DNA from: a bacterium
GTDB taxonomy: Bacteria > Verrucomicrobiota > Verrucomicrobiia > Limisphaerales > J093
Assembly (NCBI GenBank): GCA_021780105.1
Contig: JAJXZJ010000016.1
Coordinates: 1 to 61,275, forward strand
Direction of reading: 5' to 3'
DNA length: 61,275 nt
Shown here: positions 14,804 through 22,853 of the stretch, piece by piece
How the letters are laid out: the number at the start of each line of letters is the position of its first letter
Position numbering within the stretch: the stretch's first letter is position 1
Position numbers and translations under genes: made by a program
The notes under the pieces: generated by a model
What the model saw: the letters and a program-made list of their open reading frames with translations, nothing else
The model's database searches: none
Told to the model about the DNA's origin: nothing

Positions 14804-17328
14804 TCGAGCAGGGCAGGCCGCTCCCGGAGAAATACCGCTTCCTCCTCTTCGCCGACAAACGCGAGGTCGAACTCGTCTGGAACGGCAAGTCCCGCGAAGT
14901 CTGCACCGCGATCCTCCCGTTTCAGACGCTGGAACACATTGACGAGCCGCGGAAGGAAACCCGCCCCGGAGCGCCGATTTCCAAATCGGCACGGGCGGGC
15001 ACGGCGGAACACGCCGGTTCGGAAACCGGCGCTCCGGCGGAAACCCTCCAACAAGCCGACCTCCTCGACCTCTCCGGCCGCCAGGTCAAGGGCTGGACCA
15101 ACAAACTCATCTGGGGCGACAACAAGCTCATCCTCGCCTCCCTCAAGAGCGGCGCGCTCCGCCGCCAGATCGAGGACGCCGGCGGCCTCAAGCTCATCTA
15201 CATTGACCCGCCCTTCGACGTGGGCGCGGACTTCAGCATGGACATCGAGATCGGCGGCGAGACCTTCCACAAGGAGCCCAACCTCCTCGAACAAATCGCC
15301 TACCGCGACACCTGGGGGCGCGGCGCCGATTCCTTCATCGCCATGATTTACGAACGCCTCATCCTCATGCGCGATTTGATGCACAGCGACGGCAGCATCT
15401 ACGTGCATTGCGATTGGCGGGTAACAGCGTTCATCCGACTGGCGATTGACGAAATTTTCGGTGCAAACAATTTCCGAAATGAAATCGTCTGGCTGCGAAC
15501 GAACGCTCACAACATGGCGACGAAAGGTTACGTTCGCGCTCAAGACACAATTTATTACGCAACGCGGGGCGAACGATTCGCCTTCAACGAAGAATTCACC
15601 GAATACGGCGAGGCACAGCTTGGAAGATACAAGAAGGACGAAGCGGGGCGTCTTTACACCGGACGCGATTTGACTTTCTCGGGTGCAAATCCGAATCGGC
15701 AATTTGAATGGCGCGGTTCAAAGCCGCCTTCGCGCCGCTCATGGGGCTACGCGCTTGAAAAGTTGGAAGAGCTTTGGAGCAAGGGACTGATTCTCACCAA
15801 GCAGGATGGTTCGCCACGTCTCGACGGATTGAAAACTTATCTGGATGAGACACGAGGCAAGCCCGTTACAACAATCTGGGACGATGTTGGGCGCGTTGGA
15901 AACACTTCAGCCGAACGCCTTGGCTACCCGACGCAGAAACCCGAAGCGTTGTTGGAGCGGATTATTAAAACCAGCAGCAACGCCGGCGATTTGGTGGCGG
16001 ACTTTTTCTGCGGGAGCGGCACGACCGCCGCCGTGGCCGAAAAGCTCGGGCGCAAATGGATCGCCACCGACCTCGGCAAGTTCGGCATCCACACCACGCG
16101 CAAGCGGCTCATCCAGGTGCAGCGCGAGTTGAAGGCCGGCGGCCAGCCCTTCCGCGCCTTCGAGGTGCTTAACCTCGGCCGCTACGAGCGCCAGGCCTAT
16201 CTCAACGTCGGTGGCAATCTTTCCGCCAAAAAGAAGGAGCAGGCCCTGGCCCGCAAGGAACAGGAGTTCCGCGATCTGATCCTGAAAGCCTACCGCGCCG
16301 AGCCGCTGGGCGGGGGAAGTTTTGGTCCGGGTGGAACAGGCTACCAGCCTGTTGTGCCGGGCGACCCGCCCGGCACTCCGGCTAGCGGCGTCCCTTCGCG
16401 CAAGGGCGGCAAAGGCAAGAACGGCGTCTCTTTCATGCCGTCCGGCGGGTCGCCGGACGGAACGGGCGGGTCGCCCGTTCCACCCAGGCCCATGGGCGAT
16501 TCCTTCTTCCACGGCAAGGCGGGCAACCGGCTGGTGGTCGTCGGCCCGATCAACCTGCCCGTGGGGCGGCTGTTCGTGGAGGAAGTCATCACGGAATGCC
16601 GCAAGCGCGGGGCGTCGCGCGTCGATGTGCTGGCGTTCGAGTTCGAGATGGGCCTGTTCCCGGCCGTGCTGGACGAGGCCAAGCAGAAGGGCATTGACCT
16701 TGCGCCCAAGACCATTCCGCCGGAAGTCTTCGACAAGCGCGCTGTGGAACGCGGCCAGGTGCGTTTTCACGATGTCGCCTACGTCGAGGCCACGCCGCGG
16801 TTCGGCAAGAAAGACAAAATGACCGTCGCGGTGGAGCTGACGGATTTCTCGGTTTACTACTCGCAAGGTGTCGTGGACGCGATCACCGCCGACCTGAAAG
16901 CCGGCAAGAGCGAAGTCGTCTGCGAAGCGGGCACCTTGGTGAAGTTCAGCAAAAACAAAGACGGCGTCATCACCCGCGACGTGCTCACGAAGCAGTGGAC
17001 CGACTGGGTGGATTACTGGGCGGTGGATTTCAATTACGAGAGCCGGAAAGAAATCATCAAAGTGCCCAAGCGCATGGGCGTGGAAGGCGAGTTGCCCGGC
17101 GCGGTTCAGGCCGATGCGGGTGAATTCGTGGATTTCGAGGAACGCTGGACCGGCGCCTATATCTTCGAAAACGAATGGCAAAGCTTCCGCACCCGGCAGG
17201 ATCGCGACCTGGAAATGACCACCGCCCCGCACACCTACGAGAAGCCGGGCCGCTACGTCATCGCCGTGAAGGTGATTGATATTTTCGGGAACGACACGAT
17301 GACGCTCGTGCCGGTGACGGTGGGGTGA
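14734..17328 (+). CDS. Beta-class site-specific DNA methyltransferase (Type III Mod-like) with in-frame repeat inserts
   Basis: An 864-residue protein. Motif IV, Tyr-Ile-Asp-Pro-Pro-Phe (about residue 157), comes before motif I, Asp-Phe-Phe-Cys-Gly-Ser-Gly-Thr-Thr (about 421), with the recognition domain between. This order marks a beta-class amino-methyltransferase, probably adenine-N6, and the size fits Type III Mod subunits. Residues about 600-864 form a large C-terminal region without a motif I can name. Two low-complexity stretches (about residues 79-101 and 532-584) are encoded by palindromic repeats (14968-15035, 16329-16485). The recognition region (about 15420-15960) looks clearly less GC-rich than the rest. 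No restriction subunit follows, so it is an orphan methylase or a decayed system. The Bro-N gene is directly upstream. Confidence 0.85.
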   Translation: MPRTPDHERYDLSDAEKRDLIKLIEQGRPLPEKYRFLLFADKREVELVWNGKSREVCTAILPFQTLEHIDEPRKETRPGAPISKSARAGTAEHAGSETGAPAETLQQADLLDLSGRQVKGWTNKLIWGDNKLILASLKSGALRRQIEDAGGLKLIYIDPPFDVGADFSMDIEIGGETFHKEPNLLEQIAYRDTWGRGADSFIAMIYERLILMRDLMHSDGSIYVHCDWRVTAFIRLAIDEIFGANNFRNEIVWLRTNAHNMATKGYVRAQDTIYYATRGERFAFNEEFTEYGEAQLGRYKKDEAGRLYTGRDLTFSGANPNRQFEWRGSKPPSRRSWGYALEKLEELWSKGLILTKQDGSPRLDGLKTYLDETRGKPVTTIWDDVGRVGNTSAERLGYPTQKPEALLERIIKTSSNAGDLVADFFCGSGTTAAVAEKLGRKWIATDLGKFGIHTTRKRLIQVQRELKAGGQPFRAFEVLNLGRYERQAYLNVGGNLSAKKKEQALARKEQEFRDLILKAYRAEPLGGGSFGPGGTGYQPVVPGDPPGTPASGVPSRKGGKGKNGVSFMPSGGSPDGTGGSPVPPRPMGDSFFHGKAGNRLVVVGPINLPVGRLFVEEVITECRKRGASRVDVLAFEFEMGLFPAVLDEAKQKGIDLAPKTIPPEVFDKRAVERGQVRFHDVAYVEATPRFGKKDKMTVAVELTDFSVYYSQGVVDAITADLKAGKSEVVCEAGTLVKFSKNKDGVITRDVLTKQWTDWVDYWAVDFNYESRKEIIKVPKRMGVEGELPGAVQADAGEFVDFEERWTGAYIFENEWQSFRTRQDRDLEMTTAPHTYEKPGRYVIAVKVIDIFGNDTMTLVPVTVG
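14968..15035 (+). repeat. Palindromic repeat inside the methyltransferase gene, unit 1
   Basis: Two hairpins, GCCGATTTCCAAATCGGC and GCCGGTT-n4-AACCGGC, lie within an outer inverted pair (GGAGCGCC at the left, GGCGCTCC at the right). The 68-bp unit keeps the reading frame and encodes a Gly/Ala/Ser-rich linker at residues 79-101. It looks like a REP-type mobile hairpin that entered a coding gene. Confidence 0.75.
16329..16485 (+). repeat. Palindromic repeat cluster inside the methyltransferase gene, unit 2
   Basis: Four perfect hairpins with 3-base loops stand in order: AACAGGCT-ACC-AGCCTGTT, GTGCCGGGCG-ACC-CGCCCGGCAC, CCGTCCGGCG-GGT-CGCCGGACGG and GAACGGGCG-GGT-CGCCCGTTC. The outer ends GGGTGGAAC and GTTCCACCC are also inverted. 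The left loops are ACC and the right loops GGT, so the 157-bp block is one large imperfect palindrome. It stays in frame and encodes a Gly/Pro-rich linker (about residues 532-584). Confidence 0.8.
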
Positions 17329-17388
17329 GGTGAGCGCCAATCGCCACGGCGGGCCTGCGCCGGGGGCTCTTGCGCCACCCTGACCAAA

Positions 17389-17682
17389 TTGGTTGGCGCC
17401 GTCCGCGAAACCGCGTCAACTTCTTTCCTCACTTTTCCGCTGCGCTCGGCCGACGGGGTGGGCGGCTTGACGGTGGGCGAATGGGTGCGGTCGCAACGGA
17501 AGGCGGCGACGGAGTTGTTCGCGCCGGCGACCCCGGCCGACGGGATCGTGGAACCGGAGTTGCCGCCGCGCAATCCGTTCAAGCGGAAGCACTGGAATCT
17601 GACCGAGCAGATGCGGCTGCAACGGACCGACCCGGAACGGGCGGCGAAGTTGAAACGGGAGGCGTGGGACGCGGAGGCGTGA
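17389..17682 (+). CDS. Small phage-type remnant (Asn-Pro-Phe-Lys motif protein)
   Basis: A 97-residue frame starting without a clear ATG or binding site. Its C-terminal part has Asn-Pro-Phe-Lys-Arg-Lys-His-Trp-Asn-Leu-Thr-Glu-Gln and Asp-Pro-Glu-Arg-Ala-Ala-Lys-Leu-Lys. This resembles short proteins next to phage terminase genes. The upstream part reads as if truncated. It is on the same strand as the methyltransferase, 60 bp after it, and may be a fragment of the same mobile patch. Confidence 0.4.
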   Translation: MVGAVRETASTSFLTFPLRSADGVGGLTVGEWVRSQRKAATELFAPATPADGIVEPELPPRNPFKRKHWNLTEQMRLQRTDPERAAKLKREAWDAEA

Positions 17683-17788
17683 AACCACCGATGAACACAG
17701 TGGGACACGGATTTAGCCGACTAGCACAAACGGTTCATCTCCGCCGCAGGCAGGTTAGTAACTCGTGGGGGACGCCACGTCTTGGCAA

Positions 17789-17818
17789 CAAAAAAGCCGC
17801 CCCAGAGTTGGGGCGGCC
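17789..17818 (-). terminator. Rho-independent terminator (minus strand)
   Basis: An 8-bp GC-only stem (GCCGCCCC / GGGGCGGC, 17796-17803 with 17810-17817) has a 6-base loop. On the minus strand it is followed by six T (17795-17790). It lies about 40 bp past the stop of the lectin fragment (17856), so it would end that transcript. Confidence 0.8.
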
Positions 17819-17855
17819 GAAACCCGCAGGCGCTGCCGGAGCGCCCTCCGCTTGC

Positions 17856-18329
17856 CTATGGAATGGCTGCCCGAGCGGCGCAAGACTGGATGGCGCCCTT
17901 TTGGTCCCCGGTGATGATGCCCTCGGCCTTGAGGCCGTTGGTCAGATGGGCGACACAACTGACGAATTCCCCGTGATTGGAGGCGCTTTCTGCGCAGTCT
18001 TCAATGAGGTCGGAAATCGTGCAGAGGTTGTCCGTATCCACCACAGCATTGGGCACGCCGGTGTCGCGGCCGTCAATGATCACGGTGGCATCCGCGTCCC
18101 ATTCGACGACGTAGCCTCCGTTGCCGTACAGATCCCAGCCTGAAGGAGAATCGTTCCACAGGCCATCAGTCCAGAAGACGATCCTGTCCTCGTAGCCGTA
18201 GGGTGCCCCGTAGCTCAGGTTGTTGGGTTCGCCCGGAGCCCAGTCGGTAAAGTTGAACGGTTCGCCGGTGACCCATTGATGGTGGTGCGGGTTTAGCCTT
18301 GCCGGAGGACCTTGGGGAACTTGGGACAT
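17856..18329 (-). pseudogene. C-type lectin-domain protein, 5'-truncated
   Basis: The frame starts at an ATG with unrelated residues, then enters a C-type lectin fold at Trp-Val-Thr-Gly-Glu-Pro-Phe-Asn-Phe-Thr-Asp-Trp-Ala-Pro-Gly-Glu-Pro-Asn-Asn. It later reads Trp-Asn-Asp and Tyr-Val-Val-Glu-Trp. The first part of the lectin domain and any signal peptide are missing. A C-terminal part with several cysteines (Asp-Asn-Leu-Cys, Glu-Asp-Cys, Val-Ser-Cys) looks like a separate helical module. Such proteins are normally exported in Verrucomicrobia and Planctomycetes. It has its own terminator but no visible promoter. Confidence 0.55.
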
Positions 18330-18398
18330 GTCACGGGCGCGATTTTGTCAGCATCTGACGATGCAATCAAAAAAATCCTCAGGAACCCCAATAAAATA

Positions 18399-18752
18399 TG
18401 GTGGAGGCGGCGGGAGTCGAACCCGCGTCCCTGACAATGAAACCAGCCGCGACTACATGCTTAGTCGGATGAGAGTTTTCTGCCCGACGGTAGCGATCCG
18501 ACCCGATCCGCCCGGCCTAGCCCGCTGTGAATAACTTCAGCCGTCGCCGCGCAGACCCCGGCGCCAACCTAACCTGCTGTGGCGTTCGTCCGGCGTAGCA
18601 GGTGTCCACCGGCGAACGTCGCGGCGCATTAAGCCGCGAGAGCTAATTCTTCGTTAGCAGTTTTGTTTTGGTCCGATGTTTAACGAGGCCAACGAACCAT
18701 CCTCGGCATGCCGCCTCTGGCGCCTTTCCCAGGTCGAAACCAGTACGCCCCC
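18399..18752 (-). ncRNA. ssrA: tmRNA (transfer-messenger RNA)
   Basis: The minus-strand 3' end (18399-18425) has the tRNA-like T-arm with GGTTCGACTCCCGCC, an acceptor strand and encoded CCA. The 5' end near 18752 begins GGGGGCGTACTGG and pairs with it. The internal tag frame reads Ala-Asn-Glu-Glu-Leu-Ala-Leu-Ala-Ala then stop (GCT AAC GAA ... TAA, around 18631-18660), the expected hydrophobic C-terminal degradation tag. It rescues stalled ribosomes with SmpB. It lies 39 bp after lpxA on the same strand. One-piece tmRNA, length about 354. Confidence 0.95.
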
Positions 18753-18791
18753 AGACGACTGGCCCCAGCTTCGGCTGCGCCCGCTCCGGGG

Positions 18792-19604
18792 TCAAGCGGC
18801 GCTTTCCCCGGCATCGCCGGTGGCCGGGCGTCGCCGGCCGGTGTCCGCGCAAAGCCCGCGTCGGGTCGTGGCGACAAACTCCAGGACCGCGCGCGCCGCG
18901 TCGCTGGCAAACTCGCCCTGGGCGGCCGCCACGGCCGCGCGCAACCGGCGGCCGCTGCGGAACAGGAAATGGTAAAGCCGCCGCAGTTCGAGCCGTTGTT
19001 CCGCGGGGAAACCGGCCCGCCGCATGCCCACCACGTTCAGACCGCACATGCCGTTGTCCCCGCGGGCGATCGTGAACGGCGGCAGGTCGAGGCTGATCGC
19101 CGAGCCGCCCTGCATCAACGCCAGCATGCCGACACGCACGAACTGGTGGACGAGACAGTTTCCGGAGATGAACGCGCGGTCCTGCACCACGACGTGTCCG
19201 CCGAGTGTCGCCCCGTTGGCGAGGATGACCCGGTCGCCAATCCGGCAGTTGTGTCCGACGTGGCAGTGCGCCATGAAGTAATTGTGCGACCCGATCACGG
19301 TGTCCTCGTCCAGCTTGTTCGAGCGGTGGATGGTGACGTGTTCGCGGAACTGGTTGTCGTCGCCGACACGCAGCCCCGTGGGAGCGCCGGCGTATCGGAT
19401 GTCCTGCGGCGCATCGCCGATGACCGCGCCGGTGTGGAAGCGATTGCGCGCGCCGATGGTCGTGTGGCCGGTCAGGTGGACGTGCGGCCCGATGACGCAC
19501 TGCGGCCCGACGACGACGCGGGCGTCAATCACCGCGAACGGGCCGATCTCAGCGGTGGCGTCCACCTGCGCAGTGGGATGAATGATGGCGGTCGGATGTA
19601 TCAT
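18792..19604 (-). CDS. lpxA: Acyl-ACP-UDP-N-acetylglucosamine O-acyltransferase
   Basis: A 270-residue left-handed beta-helix protein with hexapeptide repeats from the start (Ile-His-Pro-Thr-Ala, Val-Asp-Ala-Thr-Ala, Ile-Gly-Pro-Phe-Ala, Val-Ile-Gly-Pro). The catalytic His lies in the Met-Ala-His-Cys-His-Val-Gly-His-Asn segment. The C-terminal helical part carries Asn-Val-Val-Gly-Met-Arg-Arg. It transfers the first acyl chain in lipid A synthesis. ATG 19602-19604 starts the first repeat. The first 99 bp and the 50 bp upstream are duplicated at 21927-22075, next to radC. Confidence 0.93.
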   Translation of the reverse strand: MIHPTAIIHPTAQVDATAEIGPFAVIDARVVVGPQCVIGPHVHLTGHTTIGARNRFHTGAVIGDAPQDIRYAGAPTGLRVGDDNQFREHVTIHRSNKLDEDTVIGSHNYFMAHCHVGHNCRIGDRVILANGATLGGHVVVQDRAFISGNCLVHQFVRVGMLALMQGGSAISLDLPPFTIARGDNGMCGLNVVGMRRAGFPAEQRLELRRLYHFLFRSGRRLRAAVAAAQGEFASDAARAVLEFVATTRRGLCADTGRRRPATGDAGESAA

Positions 19605-19654
19605 CGTGGCGGTGACATAGCAGCCGGCGCGCGGAAGGAAAAGCCGGAAACGCC
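19506..19654. repeat. 149-bp direct repeat, copy 1 (lpxA start)
   Basis: This stretch spans the first 33 codons of lpxA and 50 bp upstream. It matches 21927-22075 in direct orientation with about seven mismatches, mostly transitions. Outside the repeat both flanks differ at once. Copy 1 joins the body of lpxA; copy 2 joins the end of radC. Confidence 0.9.
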
Positions 19655-19989
19655 GGCCGGGCTGCCGACGACACCAACAGAGGACCTGCCGGCGCGGCAG
19701 GCGTTGATCCATTGGCCGATGCGCCGAACCATTTCCGTCGGCAATGGTGACGCCGCCATGCTCCGGGTTCCGTCTGCGTTCAGATCGTGATTTCGAGGAA
19801 GATCGCGACTGGTCGGCAAAATCCCATAAGACAGCCGCGCCAACCAGGAGTAACGTCCCGCTCGAACTTTGTGAGCCGGCCGGCAGATGCGGACGTGAAT
19901 TGAATCTTGTTCTGGCCGGCGCGCCAGGAAATACGAGTCCCGACAAATGCAACCAAATCAATCAAGGGTAAAGCGAACAAAATTGAGAT
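19655..19989. other. Non-coding left part of an inserted block
   Basis: No convincing gene. It follows the direct repeat and precedes the cupin gene. It probably holds the cupin promoter (plus strand) and divergent sequence upstream of lpxA. Confidence 0.4.
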
Positions 19990-20385
19990 ATGAACATCAC
20001 CAGAGTTGGCTCGCAGCCATCGAACCCGGGACCGGCTGATTGGTTTACCGGCACGGTGCGCATTGACTCACCGTTTAAGGGAAACGATCCCGCGCGGGTC
20101 ACGGGGGCAATCGTCACGTTCGAACCCGGCGCTCGGACTGCCTGGCACACCCACCCGCTGGGGCAGACCTTGCTGGTCACCGCCGGTTGCGGTTGGGTGC
20201 AGCGCGAGGGCGGTCCGATTGAAGAAATTCATCCCGGCGACGTGGTCTGGTTCGCGGCCGGTGAAAAACATTGGCACGGCGCCACGCCAACCACGGCCAT
20301 GACCCACATCGCCATGCAGGAACAACTCGACGGGAAGGCCGTGGACTGGATGGAAAAGGTCAGCGACGAACAATATCGGCGCTGA
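19990..20385 (+). CDS. Cupin-domain protein
   Basis: A 131-residue single cupin. Motif 1 is [11 protein letters not shown], followed by Val-Thr-Ala-Gly, and motif 2 has [15 protein letters not shown]. The histidines can bind a metal. It resembles the small cupins often found next to carboxymuconolactone decarboxylases and aldo/keto reductases; no reaction can be assigned. The aldo/keto reductase follows 26 bp later on the same strand, and both are inside the repeat-flanked block. Confidence 0.85.
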   Translation: MNITRVGSQPSNPGPADWFTGTVRIDSPFKGNDPARVTGAIVTFEPGARTAWHTHPLGQTLLVTAGCGWVQREGGPIEEIHPGDVVWFAAGEKHWHGATPTTAMTHIAMQEQLDGKAVDWMEKVSDEQYRR

Positions 20386-20390
20386 ACTGA

Positions 20391-21833
<1,443 letters not shown>

Positions 21834-21926
21834 CATCACCGCCAATGCCGGATTTATTCCCGTTCAAAACGTCAACGAAGCCTCCGTGCTCTCGTCGGTG
21901 AACGGGAAGGCCACTGCGCATCGCGA

Positions 21927-22075
21927 CCCGACGACGACGCGGGCGTCAATCACCGCGAACGGGCCGATCTCAGCGGTGGCGTCCACCTGCGCAGCGGGAT
22001 GAATGACGGCGGTCGGATGACTCATCACGGCGGTGACGTAGCAGCCGGCGCGCGGAAGGAAAAGCCGGAAACGCC
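21927..22075. repeat. 149-bp direct repeat, copy 2 (lpxA start next to radC)
   Basis: This is the second copy of the lpxA 5' region, with about seven mismatches to 19506-19654. The lpxA start codon is kept (Met-Ser-His-Pro-Thr), but the frame ends soon after the repeat. It lies directly beside the radC stop, so it probably marks the ancestral radC-lpxA junction. Confidence 0.9.
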
Positions 22076-22080
22076 CCGGC

Positions 22081-22773
22081 TCAACTGTAGAAATACCCCA
22101 GCTCGCGCAACGACGCGTAATCCTTCGGCCGCTCCGGCGTGGCGCGGCCAAGAATGACGTGATCGAGCAGTTCGATTTTCAGCAACTGACCGGCACGGAT
22201 CAAATCCCGCGTGACCTTGATGTCCGCGTCGCTCGGCGTCGGATCGCCGCTGGGATGATTGTGGACAACGACGATCGCCGCGGCACCGGCGGCAATCGCC
22301 GGTCGGAAGACCTCGCGCGGATGCACCAGAATCATGTCGAGCGTGCCCTGGGAAAGCTTCTCCACGCGGAGCAGCCGCCGGCGCGTGTTCAGCAGCGCCA
22401 CCTGGAAGCACTCGACCTCGTAGGGCCGGTTTTCCTCGCGGAGCAAATCCGCCACGCGCTCCGGGGTGTCGAGCAGCGGTGCCTCCTGGTGCAGCTCGCG
22501 CGTCATTCGCTGTGCCAGCGTGAACGCCGCCTTGAGCGTGACCGCCTTGTCCGGACCGATGCCGGGAAAGCTCTGCAACTCGTTGAGCGGGGCGCGGGCG
22601 AGGCGGTCCAGTGACTGGAACCGCGCCAGCAATTGCGCCGCCACCGCCGCGGCGGAGCACCCCCGCACGCCGCTGCGCAGCAGGATGGCAATGAGGTCGG
22701 CGTTGCTTAAATTCTCCGCGCCCTGCGCCGCCAGCCGTTCGCGCGGTCGTTCGCTCAGCGGCAAATCCTTCAT
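22081..22773 (-). CDS. radC: RadC-family JAB/MPN-domain protein
   Basis: A 230-residue protein. An N-terminal helix-hairpin-helix-like part (Leu-Gln-Ser-Phe-Pro-Gly-Ile-Gly-Pro) precedes the JAB domain with the metal site His-Asn-His-Pro-Ser-Gly-Asp-Pro-Thr-Pro-Ser-Asp-Ala-Asp and Leu-Asp-His-Val-Ile. RadC is widespread; its proposed role in DNA repair is not firmly shown. ATG 22771-22773 (Met-Lys-Asp-Leu-Pro) is preferred over one 18 bp upstream because the family starts there. The stop is 5 bp from direct repeat copy 2. Confidence 0.92.
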   Translation of the reverse strand: MKDLPLSERPRERLAAQGAENLSNADLIAILLRSGVRGCSAAAVAAQLLARFQSLDRLARAPLNELQSFPGIGPDKAVTLKAAFTLAQRMTRELHQEAPLLDTPERVADLLREENRPYEVECFQVALLNTRRRLLRVEKLSQGTLDMILVHPREVFRPAIAAGAAAIVVVHNHPSGDPTPSDADIKVTRDLIRAGQLLKIELLDHVILGRATPERPKDYASLRELGYFYS

Positions 22774-22853
22774 GCGGGTGCTTGGGATCACGGCCGCATT
22801 GTGTCCCGCCAGCGCACAAATTCAACCCGGAAAACCGGCGGAAAATCGCCGTC

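Noticed and set aside
16329..16485. Transcription terminator at the strong hairpins
   Set aside because: There is no T-run after any stem and the coding frame continues through to 17328.
14734..17328. Complete Type III restriction-modification system
   Set aside because: No helicase-nuclease (Res) gene follows; the next frame is a small phage-like remnant.
15907..17340. Long minus-strand open frame opposite the methyltransferase
   Set aside because: It is antisense to motif I and the C-terminal domain, with a His/Arg-rich composition typical of shadows.
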